Below are positions 10,867-21,820 of a stretch of 64,000 nucleotides of DNA, piece by piece. The stretch's first letter is position 1; every line of letters starts with the position of its first letter. Origin of the DNA: Pohlia nutans (taxonomy: Eukaryota; Streptophyta; Bryopsida; Bryales; Mniaceae); contig CM040086.1 in NCBI GenBank assembly GCA_022496805.1, positions 11,534,501-11,598,500 of the forward strand. The letters are read 5' to 3'. A program made the translations under genes and the position numbers. The notes below the pieces were generated by a model. That model searched no databases, was not told the origin of the DNA, and saw only the letters and a list, made by a program, of their open reading frames with translations.

Positions 10867-13557
10867 AGGTATAAGCTTTCTAGAAGGATCCTCCAAGTAG
10901 GGAATGGTTGTAAGCAGGTTTCGTTCCAGCTCTAGGGATATGAATGCACCATTACAGCTTTCATTCTTTCCTACTACAGCTTCGGTTTTGCTACAATAGA
11001 TTGTATTATTTGGAGTTCGGTAAACACAAGCTATGAACAGGTTGCTGTTTGTCGTCAATGGCTCATGTTTCTTGAAGTTATGATTTGGGCAACAATGGTT
11101 CTCTATTTTAATTTGATTTAGTGATATTTAGAGTTATCTCCTAACATCTGAAGGCAATACTTGATGCTGATGTACCTCATCAAAGTGAAATAACTTAGAA
11201 GTTGCAGTTGCCTAACGGTTTTCCTATTGCTATACTCGTTCTTAGCCATATAAAGCGGCATGTACCCAATCTACATCCTATGCATCCAGAGTGTGTTGAG
11301 ATTGAAGCTTCTTTTATATTGTATAGGCGTAATCATCTGGTGTGAATTTGAAATTAAGCTAGTTTATCCCTCCCCCACTCACAAAATTGTATCTCACCTT
11401 GTTGCACAATCTTCAAAAAAACTATAGTTTTTTGAAGTGATTTGTACTGAATGATTCCAATTTTTTTGCCCAACATGTAAATTACAATGAAGAACATTCA
11501 ATGTATCTAAATTACAATGTATCTAAATTTAGATTTTTTCCCTACTCCATGGTAATACATGTCAAACTTGTAACTCCAATAAAACACTCAATTTTTAGAT
11601 TTTTCCAAAAATTCAAAGTGGAATAAAAACTTGATTTGGTTAGCTTCAATTTGTTGGTTGAGCTCAAATGCTTTAGAACTCATTTTCATGGCCTAAATTT
11701 AGTTTAAGCAGAAAAATAAATAAAATCCAAAATACACTACACAATGAACTGTTTCTAGGATCCTTTTTGTAGTTGGGATGCCCATATAACATTCAAAAAA
11801 TAACTTGAATGATTTGAGTTTAACTCCCGGGTCTCGTCATAGCGCACTCTTACAACTCCACGTAGCGGGATTGCATGCACTGAGAGGAGAAGAGGTGGCA
11901 TAACCAAACAAAAATCCTTCACAAAAATAATTGAATGAAATTCGTTCATATAGTGGTTTGGGTGGCATTTAGGGGTTAAAGGTTAACTATATATTCAAAC
12001 AAAACATAAGTGAGATTTCTATATTAAGGGATGTTTATATAAGTATTAGTAGATTCATTAGGCTTTGAATGTATATGACATGTGACAAACTTTATATTGA
12101 CAACATGCCAAATAATATGAATAATTGAATAACCAAGAAGGTATAAGTTGTGTTGTCTAGAGGTTTGAAGTCTAATGTATTGCCATTCTGTAATATAAAA
12201 CAACAAGATTTTGAAAACAATATGAAAAGCTTGAGAATTTCATGTCATAGTTTGTCATAATTGTGATAGGTTTTTAGGACAATTATATACTTTTTTTACA
12301 ACAGAATAATACATGAATCTGTATGTTAGATTATACTAAATTTCATAATGTACATGTGGTTATAAAATGGTCAATTTGTTATAATTTGTAAGTTTTTAGA
12401 CATTAATTTGAAGGGTTGGATTATTTGTGCATTATATGTTAATAAAAATCATTAATTGAACAATTGGTAATTGATAATAGTGTGGTCTTTTTATTTTCTA
12501 ATGCTTATAAAGTCTTAGGCTAGTTTTTCAACAATCATTATCAGCCTTGTTTCTCAAATAGACTTTTCAAAATCCTATAGGACCTTTGTAAAGGGTAGAT
12601 TGTTGAATTCTTCGCATGTTCTTTGAAAATTAGTAGGTTTAGAGTAAATGTGTTTATATTCATGCTAAGGAAGTTGATTTGCTTTACTAATTTTTGCAAG
12701 TTCATCTATAATTTTATTATCATGAATATTGATACAAGGTTGTATTTTATGAAGAGTAACATATGAATTATATTTGTTCTTTGTCAGTTGTTTATTTGAC
12801 AAGTATAATGTATCAACCACAAAGTGGAATTAAAAGTTAGCTTTTTAAATACGAATGATATATCTCTATAATAACTAATAAATTGCAAATATTTCAATTT
12901 TGACATATAATAGGATAGATTTGCAATGTGTTAAAACGTGAACTAAGCACCTCACTATCTATGCCTTTGAAATATGATTAGACGAATTACACTCAAGAGG
13001 TTATCCTATATTTCACGGCAATCTTTAGTCCAATGTTATCATAGTATAATAGAGCAGTGCAATGGAGCACCTTTTTGAAAACTAAATCGAAAAAGAATTT
13101 TTTAATTAAATCTATTTTTAAAAGTAATAAAGGAATGACGTTTGTATTCTATGAATTTTGGGACTATTCTGTCATTGCCATGTAAACTTAGTTTCTAATT
13201 GTAACTAGGTCGTGGTCGTGTTGCAAAAGGGTGTCGGGCTCCCATTTCTCTATTATGCAATGATGATTTTCATAAATCGGTGATTTTTTTATTTTATTTT
13301 TGATATCATTTTTACATGCAACACTATATTATCACAATGTCAAAAAAATTCATATAATTATGTATACTAAAGAGGTTTAGGCAGATACATTAGTGTTGTG
13401 CAAAAACACAATTTTGTATCGACATACCAAGTTCGCACAAAATAATCATATTAGTTAACTAAAAATAAAATTTCCATATGTCACATATACATTGCTTATG
13501 ATTCTTAAAATAATATAGGTGGCATTGAAATAATTAAATTATTCACTTCAACTTGTA
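10867..13557. other. Intergenic AT-rich DNA, one solitary TTAA-element end
   Basis: No gene is visible. The first few hundred bases are likely the synthetase 3' untranslated region. At 11971-11979 there is a solitary right terminus (AGGGGTTAA) of the TTAA element type with no matching left end that I could find. From about 12000 to 13557 the DNA is very AT-rich with stops in all frames. Confidence 0.4.
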
Positions 13558-13923
13558 TTAGGGCCGCTTCACACTATGGCTGTCCAAGTCAAGAGGCCGT
13601 GAGATTGAGTGGTCAAACTTTGTTGAGAGTTCAAAAAAATCTACTGAAAATAGGCATGAAAATATAGTTTTCGTTTTTTATGAAAAGAAATCGATGGCCT
13701 CTGGACCAGGGTTTGGGTTTCCATTCCCGTTCAACCTAAACTTCCTTTCGAGAATCCATCAGCTTGGTCAAAAAGTCTTGCCATGTAAGCATTTTGGAGG
13801 GTGACAACCTTTGGACTTCGACCTCTAGTATGAAGGGTTGAGAGGCCAAACTCTTGGTTTCCTGCAATCCGATTGGTGAAAATTGACGGCCTCTCGACCT
13901 TCGGCCATAGTGTGAGGCCCTTA
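13558..13923. mobile_element. PIF/Harbinger-like MITE, family H copy 1
   Basis: It is flanked by TTA on both sides. The left end is GGGCCGCTTCACACTATGGC and the right end GGCCATAGTGTGAGGCCC, slightly shortened. The interior carries several short inverted copies of GAGGCCGT/ACGGCCTC. The TTA duplication and GGG-starting ends fit PIF/Harbinger (Tourist-type) elements. A better preserved copy is at 26872-27240. Confidence 0.7.
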
Positions 13924-15034
13924 GCTTGATATGTGGATACATACGAAGATATCTTAAATCTAGATCTCTTCAAGAATTGAGATATCATACGGATCCATAG
14001 ATATGAGATACCCTTACTAGATGCCCGGCACAACACTGGTATACACTGGCCATTATTGATTCACTGCCGGATATGACCTGGGTATAAGATTTTCACTGTT
14101 CATTGCTGCTCTAGGGTTTCCGATTGAAGCTCATAGCTCTGCCATGGCTGGTCTGCTCGTCCATCCCCCCCTGTTTCGGAGAATTTGAATACGAGGCGTC
14201 CTTTTGAAGTCGATTTGTTGTCTTCGTCTTTGCGGATTAGCTCTGTGAAAAAGTCGATTGAATGGTAAGGTTGAAGCGGAAGCAGTATTGGATCTGTCAC
14301 GGGAACAATGCGGTGGAGCTGAGGTTTTGAGTTGAGAGCGCAAAACGTAAAGGTATGTTGCATATTAACCACAAGAATTCCTTTTCGAACAACTAGCTGA
14401 GGAAGAGAGGAGAATCATCACAGGAGGAGCTTCAATGCAAGAACATTCTGTATTTCTTGCAGTGAATATTTCGGACGGTCGATCGCTAAGAGTTTGTTCT
14501 CTTCTACGCTATGCAGATCTTCTTAAACAAAATTTTAATTCAAATCTTTGAAAAATGGCTTTTTACTTCAGCTATTGAATTTAAGGCTACTAGGTTCTGA
14601 GTTTAGAGATTACACAAGAATTACCGAGGGAGTGACTTATAGGAGGAGCTTCAGTGTTGCCAATGCAAGAACATTCTGCCTTTTTGTATTTCTTGTTATG
14701 TTTCGGAAGGTCTATCGCTAGGAGTTTTATGTCTTTTTTTCAAACTTGATTTACGTTTTAAAAATGTCTTTTTACTTCAGTGATTGAATTGAAGGCTACT
14801 AGTTTCTGAGTTTAGGGATTGCTTCGAGGGCCGGAATTTTGTGAGCATTTGGCTAACCGTGATGTGAAACGTACATTGCCATTTTTGGTAATGACTGAGA
14901 TTTTGTTTTATTTTGAGTGCAGCAGGAGGGAGCGAGTATCTGTATCAGCAGCCTATAAGGGAGAGGAGGCAAGATTTTGGCGAAGGTGAGGGACTCGGAT
15001 TAGGGACTCAAATCTGTGAGCCAGAGTAGCGGCA
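13924..15034 (+). other. Leader/promoter region of the GOS12-like gene with a decayed tandem duplication
   Basis: The interval carries two diverged copies of a roughly 200-bp segment, 14422-14640 and 14641-14822. Both begin with AGGAGGAGCTTCA and end near CTGAGTTTAG. A 5' untranslated exon and intron are possible, for example an acceptor at the GCAG near 14922, but I cannot fix the transcription start. Confidence 0.4.
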
Positions 15035-17417
15035 ATGGAGGATGTTGAGAGTGGATGGGAGGAGCTTCGCAAGGAAGCACGAAAACTTGAGGGCGACCTT
15101 GATGTCAAGCTGTCCTCGTATGCGAAGCTTGGAGGCATGCTCTCCCATGGAGGTCAGTAGTCATGCTTTATGCAAATCGCTACTACTGGATCGTTCACTG
15201 TGGTGCATGTGTTTCTGTTTCAAGCGTATCCATCTCTGTGATTCTTTCAGAGGGCGTTGTAGTGATTACAAGTTTTTATTTACTCACTACTTTACACTCT
15301 GCGAAATGCACTGCACAAGAATGCTTGGCAGGTACACTATGCTATCTTATGCATGGACAATACAGTACCTTGGGCAGCGAGTATAGACTAATTTTGTGTT
15401 TCAACTTTTCCCGCCACTGAGGAATACAATATCCGAGTCCATCTCTAAACGAATTGGAATATAAATTGAACATATTGTGCTCTCTATAAGGAATCTCATA
15501 GATTCTTAAATTTTGGATGCTACACCGTTTTGAAGATTATTATTATGATCGTGTCTTACATTTAAATCAGGTCATGTCTTGAACGGGTCGGTTGTCATAT
15601 CGTAGATCAATCCTAGATTTATCTTGTTCTTTGGTTCACTTCTTAATGCTTGTAGATGCTAATCATGGAAGATTGGACCTGCAGGTGATGTAGGAGGGGA
15701 TGGGTCATGGAAGTCAATGGAGATGGAGATTGAGTCATTACTGGAGAAGTTGCTTGATATCAATGATTCAATGAGTCGCTGTGTGGCGGCTGCCACCTCG
15801 ACCACCTCCGTGACGCAGAAACTTGCTCGACATCGGGATATTCTACATGAATTCACTCAGGTTATTAACTGGCCTCTCAATTTTAGTGGAGCCTTTCTGG
15901 AATTTTTGAGTTTTTGTTCAGATATTTATGTTTATGGTTGACAAGTAGTGTGTATAAGCATATTCTTTTTAAGTGGCATGATTTCTCGGAAAAACTTTTG
16001 ACATGTCTCTCAGTAACACTCGGAATGGCTGATGAGTCTTTATAACGTTGCTTTCTTTTATTTGAAATCGCATTTACTAGATCTTGTGATCACCATGTAA
16101 TGGTCAAGCTGATTTTGTTCTGACCGAATTTGTAGTGCATGTCATGAAGGAAAGACGTCATAGGATTTAGGATGAAGCACTTCTGTTTTTTCTTGAAGAT
16201 GACCTATGAGTTGTTGTCTATGAGAGTGTATTCTTTTATCGGGATTGACGTGATTTCTAGGTTTTATGCTAAGATTCATGTCAATGCCATTGGAACTGCA
16301 GGAGTTCCGACGAACACGAAACAACATAAGCTCCATGCGAGAGCATGCTGAACTTCTGACTTCTGTGCGTAATGACATCAGTGAGTATAAGGTATCTTCC
16401 GGTGTCTTGTCAGAACCATTTGATTCGATGTTAACATATATTATTTTTCTAAGACCCAATTGTTGTCCATGACTTCTGGATTTATCAGCATGAGCTGCCA
16501 ACTAATTCTGCTATTGTTTCTAAGTCTCTGATTCTTGCAATTCAGCAGGCATCTGGAAGTTTATCACCGGGACCTAGCTTGCTAAGGGAACGTGGAGCAA
16601 TCCATGGTAACATTGCTCAGGTGAGTTGTTGTACATCGTTACAGTTCTAGATGTCCCGCTTTCCCCGCCTCTCCTGTAGTGCTGTGACATGAGGTTTCTG
16701 AATATACGGTATATCAGATCTTATGAAGTGCTTGATTAATTCTGTATTGCAGTGGGAATCTGATACGTAAAGATGTGTGCATTTTTTAGTAGTTCCATAG
16801 TTTGTCAATGAAACTTCTGAGCCTATGGGAGGATATCAAAAAGGTGAAACATATAAATTTTATTAGTTTTTCAATCTTCAAAAAGGGAGAAGTTGATTTG
16901 TGATTTTGTCAGATGGACGAGGTAATCAACATAGCTCAGACAGCAAAAGGAGCACTAGGGGCACAACGAACAACCTTCGTGGAAATTCAGGGGAAAGTGA
17001 AGCAACTGGGTGATCGTTTTCCTGCTATTCGAGGCGTATTAGGTCTGTTATCATTCACACTTCTGAACTTTGTTGTTTGGTATTTGTGAAACTCTTGTGG
17101 AATTATCAAAATCCAAGGGCAATTTGATCCGTCTCTTTGTATTGTACACTGTGCGTGTCTGACGTAATGGAAACCTAAGGTTACGGAGATTTAATCTGTT
17201 ACTTTTGCTATACCGTGGTGTTCCAGAATGATATTCATGATCAATTCAAGATATTTGTTCATTGTTGTGATCGTAGCTTTGAAATACGTCTTAAGTATTT
17301 TTTCTGATGGGTGTTGCAGGGGCTATCAGACGGAAAAAGTCAAAGGACACCTTGATTTTAGCAGGGGTTATCACTAGTTGCACACTGTTCCTTATCATTT
17401 ACTGGTTGTCTAAATAG
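15035..17417 (+). CDS. GOS12: GOS12-like Golgi Qb-SNARE, 6 exons, 227 aa
   Basis: A tail-anchored SNARE that helps vesicles fuse with Golgi membranes. Exons: 15035-15152, 15685-15860, 16302-16391, 16549-16620, 16913-17042, 17320-17417; phases fit. It opens with the family N-terminus (WEELRKEARKLEGDLD), has an internal helix with EFRRTRNNI, and the SNARE helix spans about residues 153-195; Q170 (LGAQRTTF) is the likely zero-layer glutamine. LGDRFPAIRGVLG then leads to a basic RRKKSKD stretch and one C-terminal membrane segment ending YWLSK. Length matches plant GOS12 proteins (about 220 aa). The match to the family is very clear along the whole chain. Confidence 0.93.
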
Positions 17418-18250
17418 GATATTTGGAACTAGATGACTTCCTTGATCGGAACTGGAGCACCGTAGAAACTCTGATTGTAATCTATAAAGAAGTTGTATAA
17501 TTTAGTCCGAGTACAAGTTCGATTCCCCAACCTACTGGATGCAGCCTGGCTGTGTGACTCTAATTTCTTGGTATAATTAGGGGTAATCTCGTCCAATAAG
17601 GTTCATGTGTTGAAAAACAGTAAAAAATTCTAGGGCTATTGTAGATATGACATTAAAAGAAAATACCGGAACGCCATGGACGTAGTTGTGGCAAGGAGTT
17701 CTTCCAGAAAAGAACTTGCAATCGAGAGGCAGAGCAGGCATGATCATTATGCAATCTTTCTCCGTAGATGACAACCGTACCCACTATCAGGGTCGGCAAA
17801 AAGAAAATCTTGGAGAATTTTTACATAATGTGGCATTTGTTGAAAAGAAATTTTCCAAAAATAATAATTATTTGGCAAGGTATGCTGACCTTGAGAGTTG
17901 AGTATGGTATTTGGATATGGTCAATCCATCCACTTTGTCTATGAATGTAAGGTAAGCATATCCATTACCACTCAACATTCAATTACATCTTCATGTACCA
18001 GTTGTATACATTTGTGTTCTACAATGACTGCCAAAACTAATCAAATGTTTGCAAACACTTCATTTAATACTTTCTGGACAAAAAAATAAACACATGAAAT
18101 TTGAACTAGTAATTTTATTAACATACTATGCAATATATAATACATATTAGAGAAAAAAAAAGCCTTCAAATTAGAACTCTGCAAAAGATTAAGAAAAATC
18201 CAAATTCCATTGGGCATTTGATCAATTTTGCTAATCTATAAAAGATGATC
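17418..18250. other. Intergenic DNA after the SNARE gene
   Basis: The first part probably holds the 3' untranslated region of the SNARE gene. No further coding sequence, RNA gene or clear repeat was recognised. Confidence 0.35.
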
Positions 18251-18254
18251 TTTT

Positions 18255-19180
18255 AATAATTTGTACACCTCCCTTTTGATGCTTTATTGTGGCATACTCT
18301 CTACAAGCTTCTTACAATCATTTGGAATGATAGTAGAAAACTTCTACCATATAGTCTCACAATTCTATCAATCCAGTTGGAGGTCTCTTGTATTGATTGA
18401 ATCTCTAAAGGCGTTCAATGGAATTCAAAGCAGGCAATCGAGTAGGGAAGATAGAAGAGTAAAACGTTGCCGTGAGAACCACTTTTAAAGCATCTTCATT
18501 GTGTGAATGGGTGTATTGTCTTGTTGGAAGATGACACAAGAAGGGTCTAAGTTGAACTTGGAAATTACCCCGTAGATATACTCCTCTAAAACGTCATGAT
18601 AAACAAGGCTGATTTATGTGCCCTTCTACTTTGCATATCAATCCAAGCCCATAAATGTACACACTCCAAAATTAGAATGCCCTACCTCCATGTTTTATTG
18701 TTTGATTGATAGTTCGTACCGAAAGCTGATCTACCTCTCATGTCCAACACTAAATCCTTCCATCTAAATTAAAGTGGTTGATTTTATTGTCGTATGAGAT
18801 GATAACTTGACTCCTATATTTTACAAACCAGTGCTAGCGAAGGGAGTAGCAAACTCTAAACTTGCCTTTTTATTATGGAAGAAAGATGTGGCTTTTTCAC
18901 CTCTATTTACAAACATAAACCAACTCTATAAAGTACATGCTTGATTGTATAAGAGCTCACTTTCATTCCAAATATTTGTTGTGCAGACCTTGCTACATCT
19001 GCACAAGTGCCCACTCTTCCCCTGACCATTTCTAATACACACGCTCTATTCAACTTTGGAGGATTACTTCTACACAAGTGTTCTACATTGGAAACATGTA
19101 CCTAACAAAGGTTACCGACACTTTTCATATTCACAAGCAAAGTGTTTTGCTATCTCTTTGTGTGATGTGTGAACATTCTC
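18255..19180 (-). pseudogene. Fossil Tc1/mariner-type transposase
   Basis: Reading the minus strand in changing frames recovers the order of a Tc1/mariner DDE transposase. From 5' to 3': a helix resembling VSSYTIKHVLYRVGL, a KPHLS stretch, IISYDN in place of the usual FSDE first acid, then a W..VYTFMGLD segment, and IFQQDNTPIHT, which is the second catalytic aspartate block. Stops and frameshifts break it throughout, so it is inactive. A third acid is not clear and terminal inverted repeats were not located. Confidence 0.6.
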
Positions 19181-20077
19181 TCCGGAGCATCGAAACTACG
19201 TTATTTTGAGTCTTGTCGAGATAATGATTTGGGCATCTTCAAACACTGAAGAAGGCCTATACAGAAGCGATAAGTAAGCACACAACTATCAGTGACTAGA
19301 GAAATCAATGCTCTACAAGTGCTAGTGGAAGATCTCTCACAAATATGTGCATATCAATTCACAGGTTTTGCATTCCATGGGTTGTCAAAATTGATCAAAT
19401 GAGAGAGATGACCTCTAGCCATCCATTTATCCATACAAATGCATTGCCATCTATACAATTAGCTTTTAAAGAATCTCAACTTGAAATAGAAGGTGATCGG
19501 CCTTTGAACTACAACATGCCACTTGTCAATTTGCAATTGATGACAATCAAAGTTGTGATTCTGCAATATTTGATCAGTGTTGCCAATCACTATAGAATGT
19601 AAGATTGTTGTCTAACCACTCAAAAACATAAGTAGTAAGGTCCATCCTTAAACACTCTTTTCTAAGGTAGATTCTCTCGTAGATTCCATGACATAGATCT
19701 AAACTATTCAATCAAACTACCTAGGAAGTTCACTTGAAATGGCAAACCAGAGGTTGACAAATAGATAGAAATGAAAATTCTAGGTTCTCATGCAACCATT
19801 TGTGTAATGCAACCACGCCATCTTTTTTAATGTCCATGTCTTTTGTAGCCTATATTGTGCTATAATTTTGGTTGACTATACTATCACTTATTTATGTCCT
19901 AAATTCAACTTCAAATGTGAATATCTTTCCAATTATAAGCTAAACATCTTTGATTACACTTGATCAAACTTTTTGTATGATTTGCAATATGAGACACAAT
20001 ATTCCCTTATCCAAAATGCCCTTAATTTAAACAAATTCATATTAATTGTTGACACATACACACTAACTAGTAGAATT
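19181..20077. other. Intergenic DNA, possibly remnants of the mariner element
   Basis: No gene is visible. The open frame at 19345-19602 has no recognisable similarity. The stretch may include the head or flank of the fossil transposon to its left. Confidence 0.25.
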
Positions 20078-20205
20078 GGTGGTCTTTGGACACTAAAGAA
20101 AAATGTCAAAGCGTGGTACCCAACCCCCATTTTGGCACTACCTTGGTTCCAATGTGGCCTTGGGTACTATGTTGTGACACTATTCCTTAGTGTTCAAAGA
20201 CCACC
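20078..20205. repeat. Fold-back hairpin with about 46-bp arms
   Basis: The left arm begins GGTGGTCTTTGGACACTAA and the right arm ends TTAGTGTTCAAAGACCACC. The arms pair along about 46 bases with a few mismatches and a loop of some 35 bases. The shape is that of a small fold-back transposon or an inverted-repeat precursor of small RNAs; the sequence alone does not decide. Confidence 0.6.
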
Positions 20206-20776
20206 TTTTTTTAAAGACATAACATTCTTGAGTACTAAAATTGTGATTTAGTGTCCAATGAGAATTCGGATGTCTTTTATCTTAATATGTTCAAACGTAA
20301 GGAGAAATTGTGTTCCTACAAGTACATACGAGTTTGCCACTTGTCATTCCCACCTCCGCTGAGAGTGCCATGTTCTTTGCAGGTGATGAAAGTGACATAA
20401 GCTAGCATGCCATGTTTATCATAAAGTTGTCATTTGTCATTGGATCACTACATCTAAAAGGTTTACTTGAACTTTTTATCACTTTAAATTTTATAGTAAA
20501 AGATTTTTACAAGGATATTAGATCTCCAAAAAGTCAAATAGTGTCCGTGTTGAGAAATAGTGTCTGAGATACTAAATTATAATTTTAGCGTACATAGTTA
20601 CCTTGACTTGGTCCCTTTTTAGACGACAAAACTTGAATTGAAAGTTTACAATGGTACTACAAAGGCATCATTTCTACTCTTGAGGAATGATGCCTTCTAC
20701 AATAGCAATATCAAAAATGGACAAGACCAAGCTCAAGAATGTTATGTACTTTACAAAATAAGGGATCTCTTTTGAT

Positions 20777-21184
20777 CATAACATTCAATAGCATTCATTG
20801 TTTCTGCCTTGGCTCTACAACAGATGGTGTGAAATATTCCACATCAGTAACTAAATGGACAGATGGAGGCTCAAAGTGATGAGCAAATTGCATGAAGGAA
20901 AGGCACTGAGCGTGAAGGCTGAAGCTCGGGGGGTTCACTGGCGAAAATTTTAGAAACAACGTGCGATAAAAAATAGGGTCCAATATATTCATTGTAAATA
21001 AATTTTGTAAAAAATGTACATGTAAAATAGGGGATTTTTTAAAAGTGAAACATGTTTACATGTAAAATACCATCACCTTATAATATTTTTTGCAAGGTAA
21101 ATAACCGCCCAAATAAATAGGTCATTATCGCACGTGTATGCAAGGGAGTGCTCCCCCCGAGCGTGAAGGCTACTGAATGTTATG
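20777..21184. mobile_element. MITE family D copy 1, upstream of the GDSL gene
   Basis: The ends are CATAACATTCAATAGCATTC and GGCTACTGAATGTTATG, an inverted repeat of about 17 bp with one or two mismatches. Related ends occur at 24763-24891 and 28043-28376. The element lies roughly 640 bp before the esterase start codon. The target duplication is unclear, so I do not assign a superfamily. Confidence 0.55.
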
Positions 21185-21820
21185 ATGGAGGAACATCCAA
21201 ATGAAAGAGATAAAAATATTGGAGGTTGGTACCTACCTTGCCACACGGCGGGTCGGCGGGTACTAATTTGCAACGTGGTGGATGACCATGTCCACAATTG
21301 GCATTATCGTTTCCCAAGCCCACAAGTCAAAAGAACAGAAAGGTAAATAAGTAACAGTCCGGCCAGTCACCATGGCATGAGTTTTGCAAAGTACAGGGCA
21401 AGCTGTCCTTGGACATGGTGTTGTCCTCTAATTGAGTAATCGCATCTTCACTCCAGCTATGGCCATGGTCCTCTGCATTCATGCAATCGTGTGGCGGAGT
21501 CGTAGCTTAGCTTGGACATCATCATCGCCATCATCATCATCAACTCTGGCATGGCAGGAGAGGACGACCTCAATCATGCCATTTCGACCTAGTATTCATG
21601 CCATCTTCATGGCATATTCTCTTCGCACTTCCTGAATTCCGCTCTGCATGAAAGCATAACTCCGTGCTCAAGAATTGAACCGAGAGAGCTCCAACAAATT
21701 ATATATGCATCGCGAATCCCGCTGCGGTTCTAATGTTTTCCATGGAATTTGTGATTGCTAGCCTTGTAGATTGCTACTCAAGAAGTGATTCTCGTAGGAG
21801 CGATTGCTGCATGATGAGAG
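21185..21820 (+). promoter_or_regulatory. Upstream region of the GDSL esterase gene
   Basis: The stretch holds a run of CATCATCATCGCC-type repeats around 21520 and a TATATATGC motif at about 21700, some 120 bp before the start codon, which could serve as a TATA element. No other gene is seen. Confidence 0.3.

Noticed and set aside
13731..14036. Open frames across the Harbinger-like MITEs (also 26991-27359)
   Set aside because: They follow the repetitive inverted-repeat interior of the MITE and change between copies, so they are not genes.
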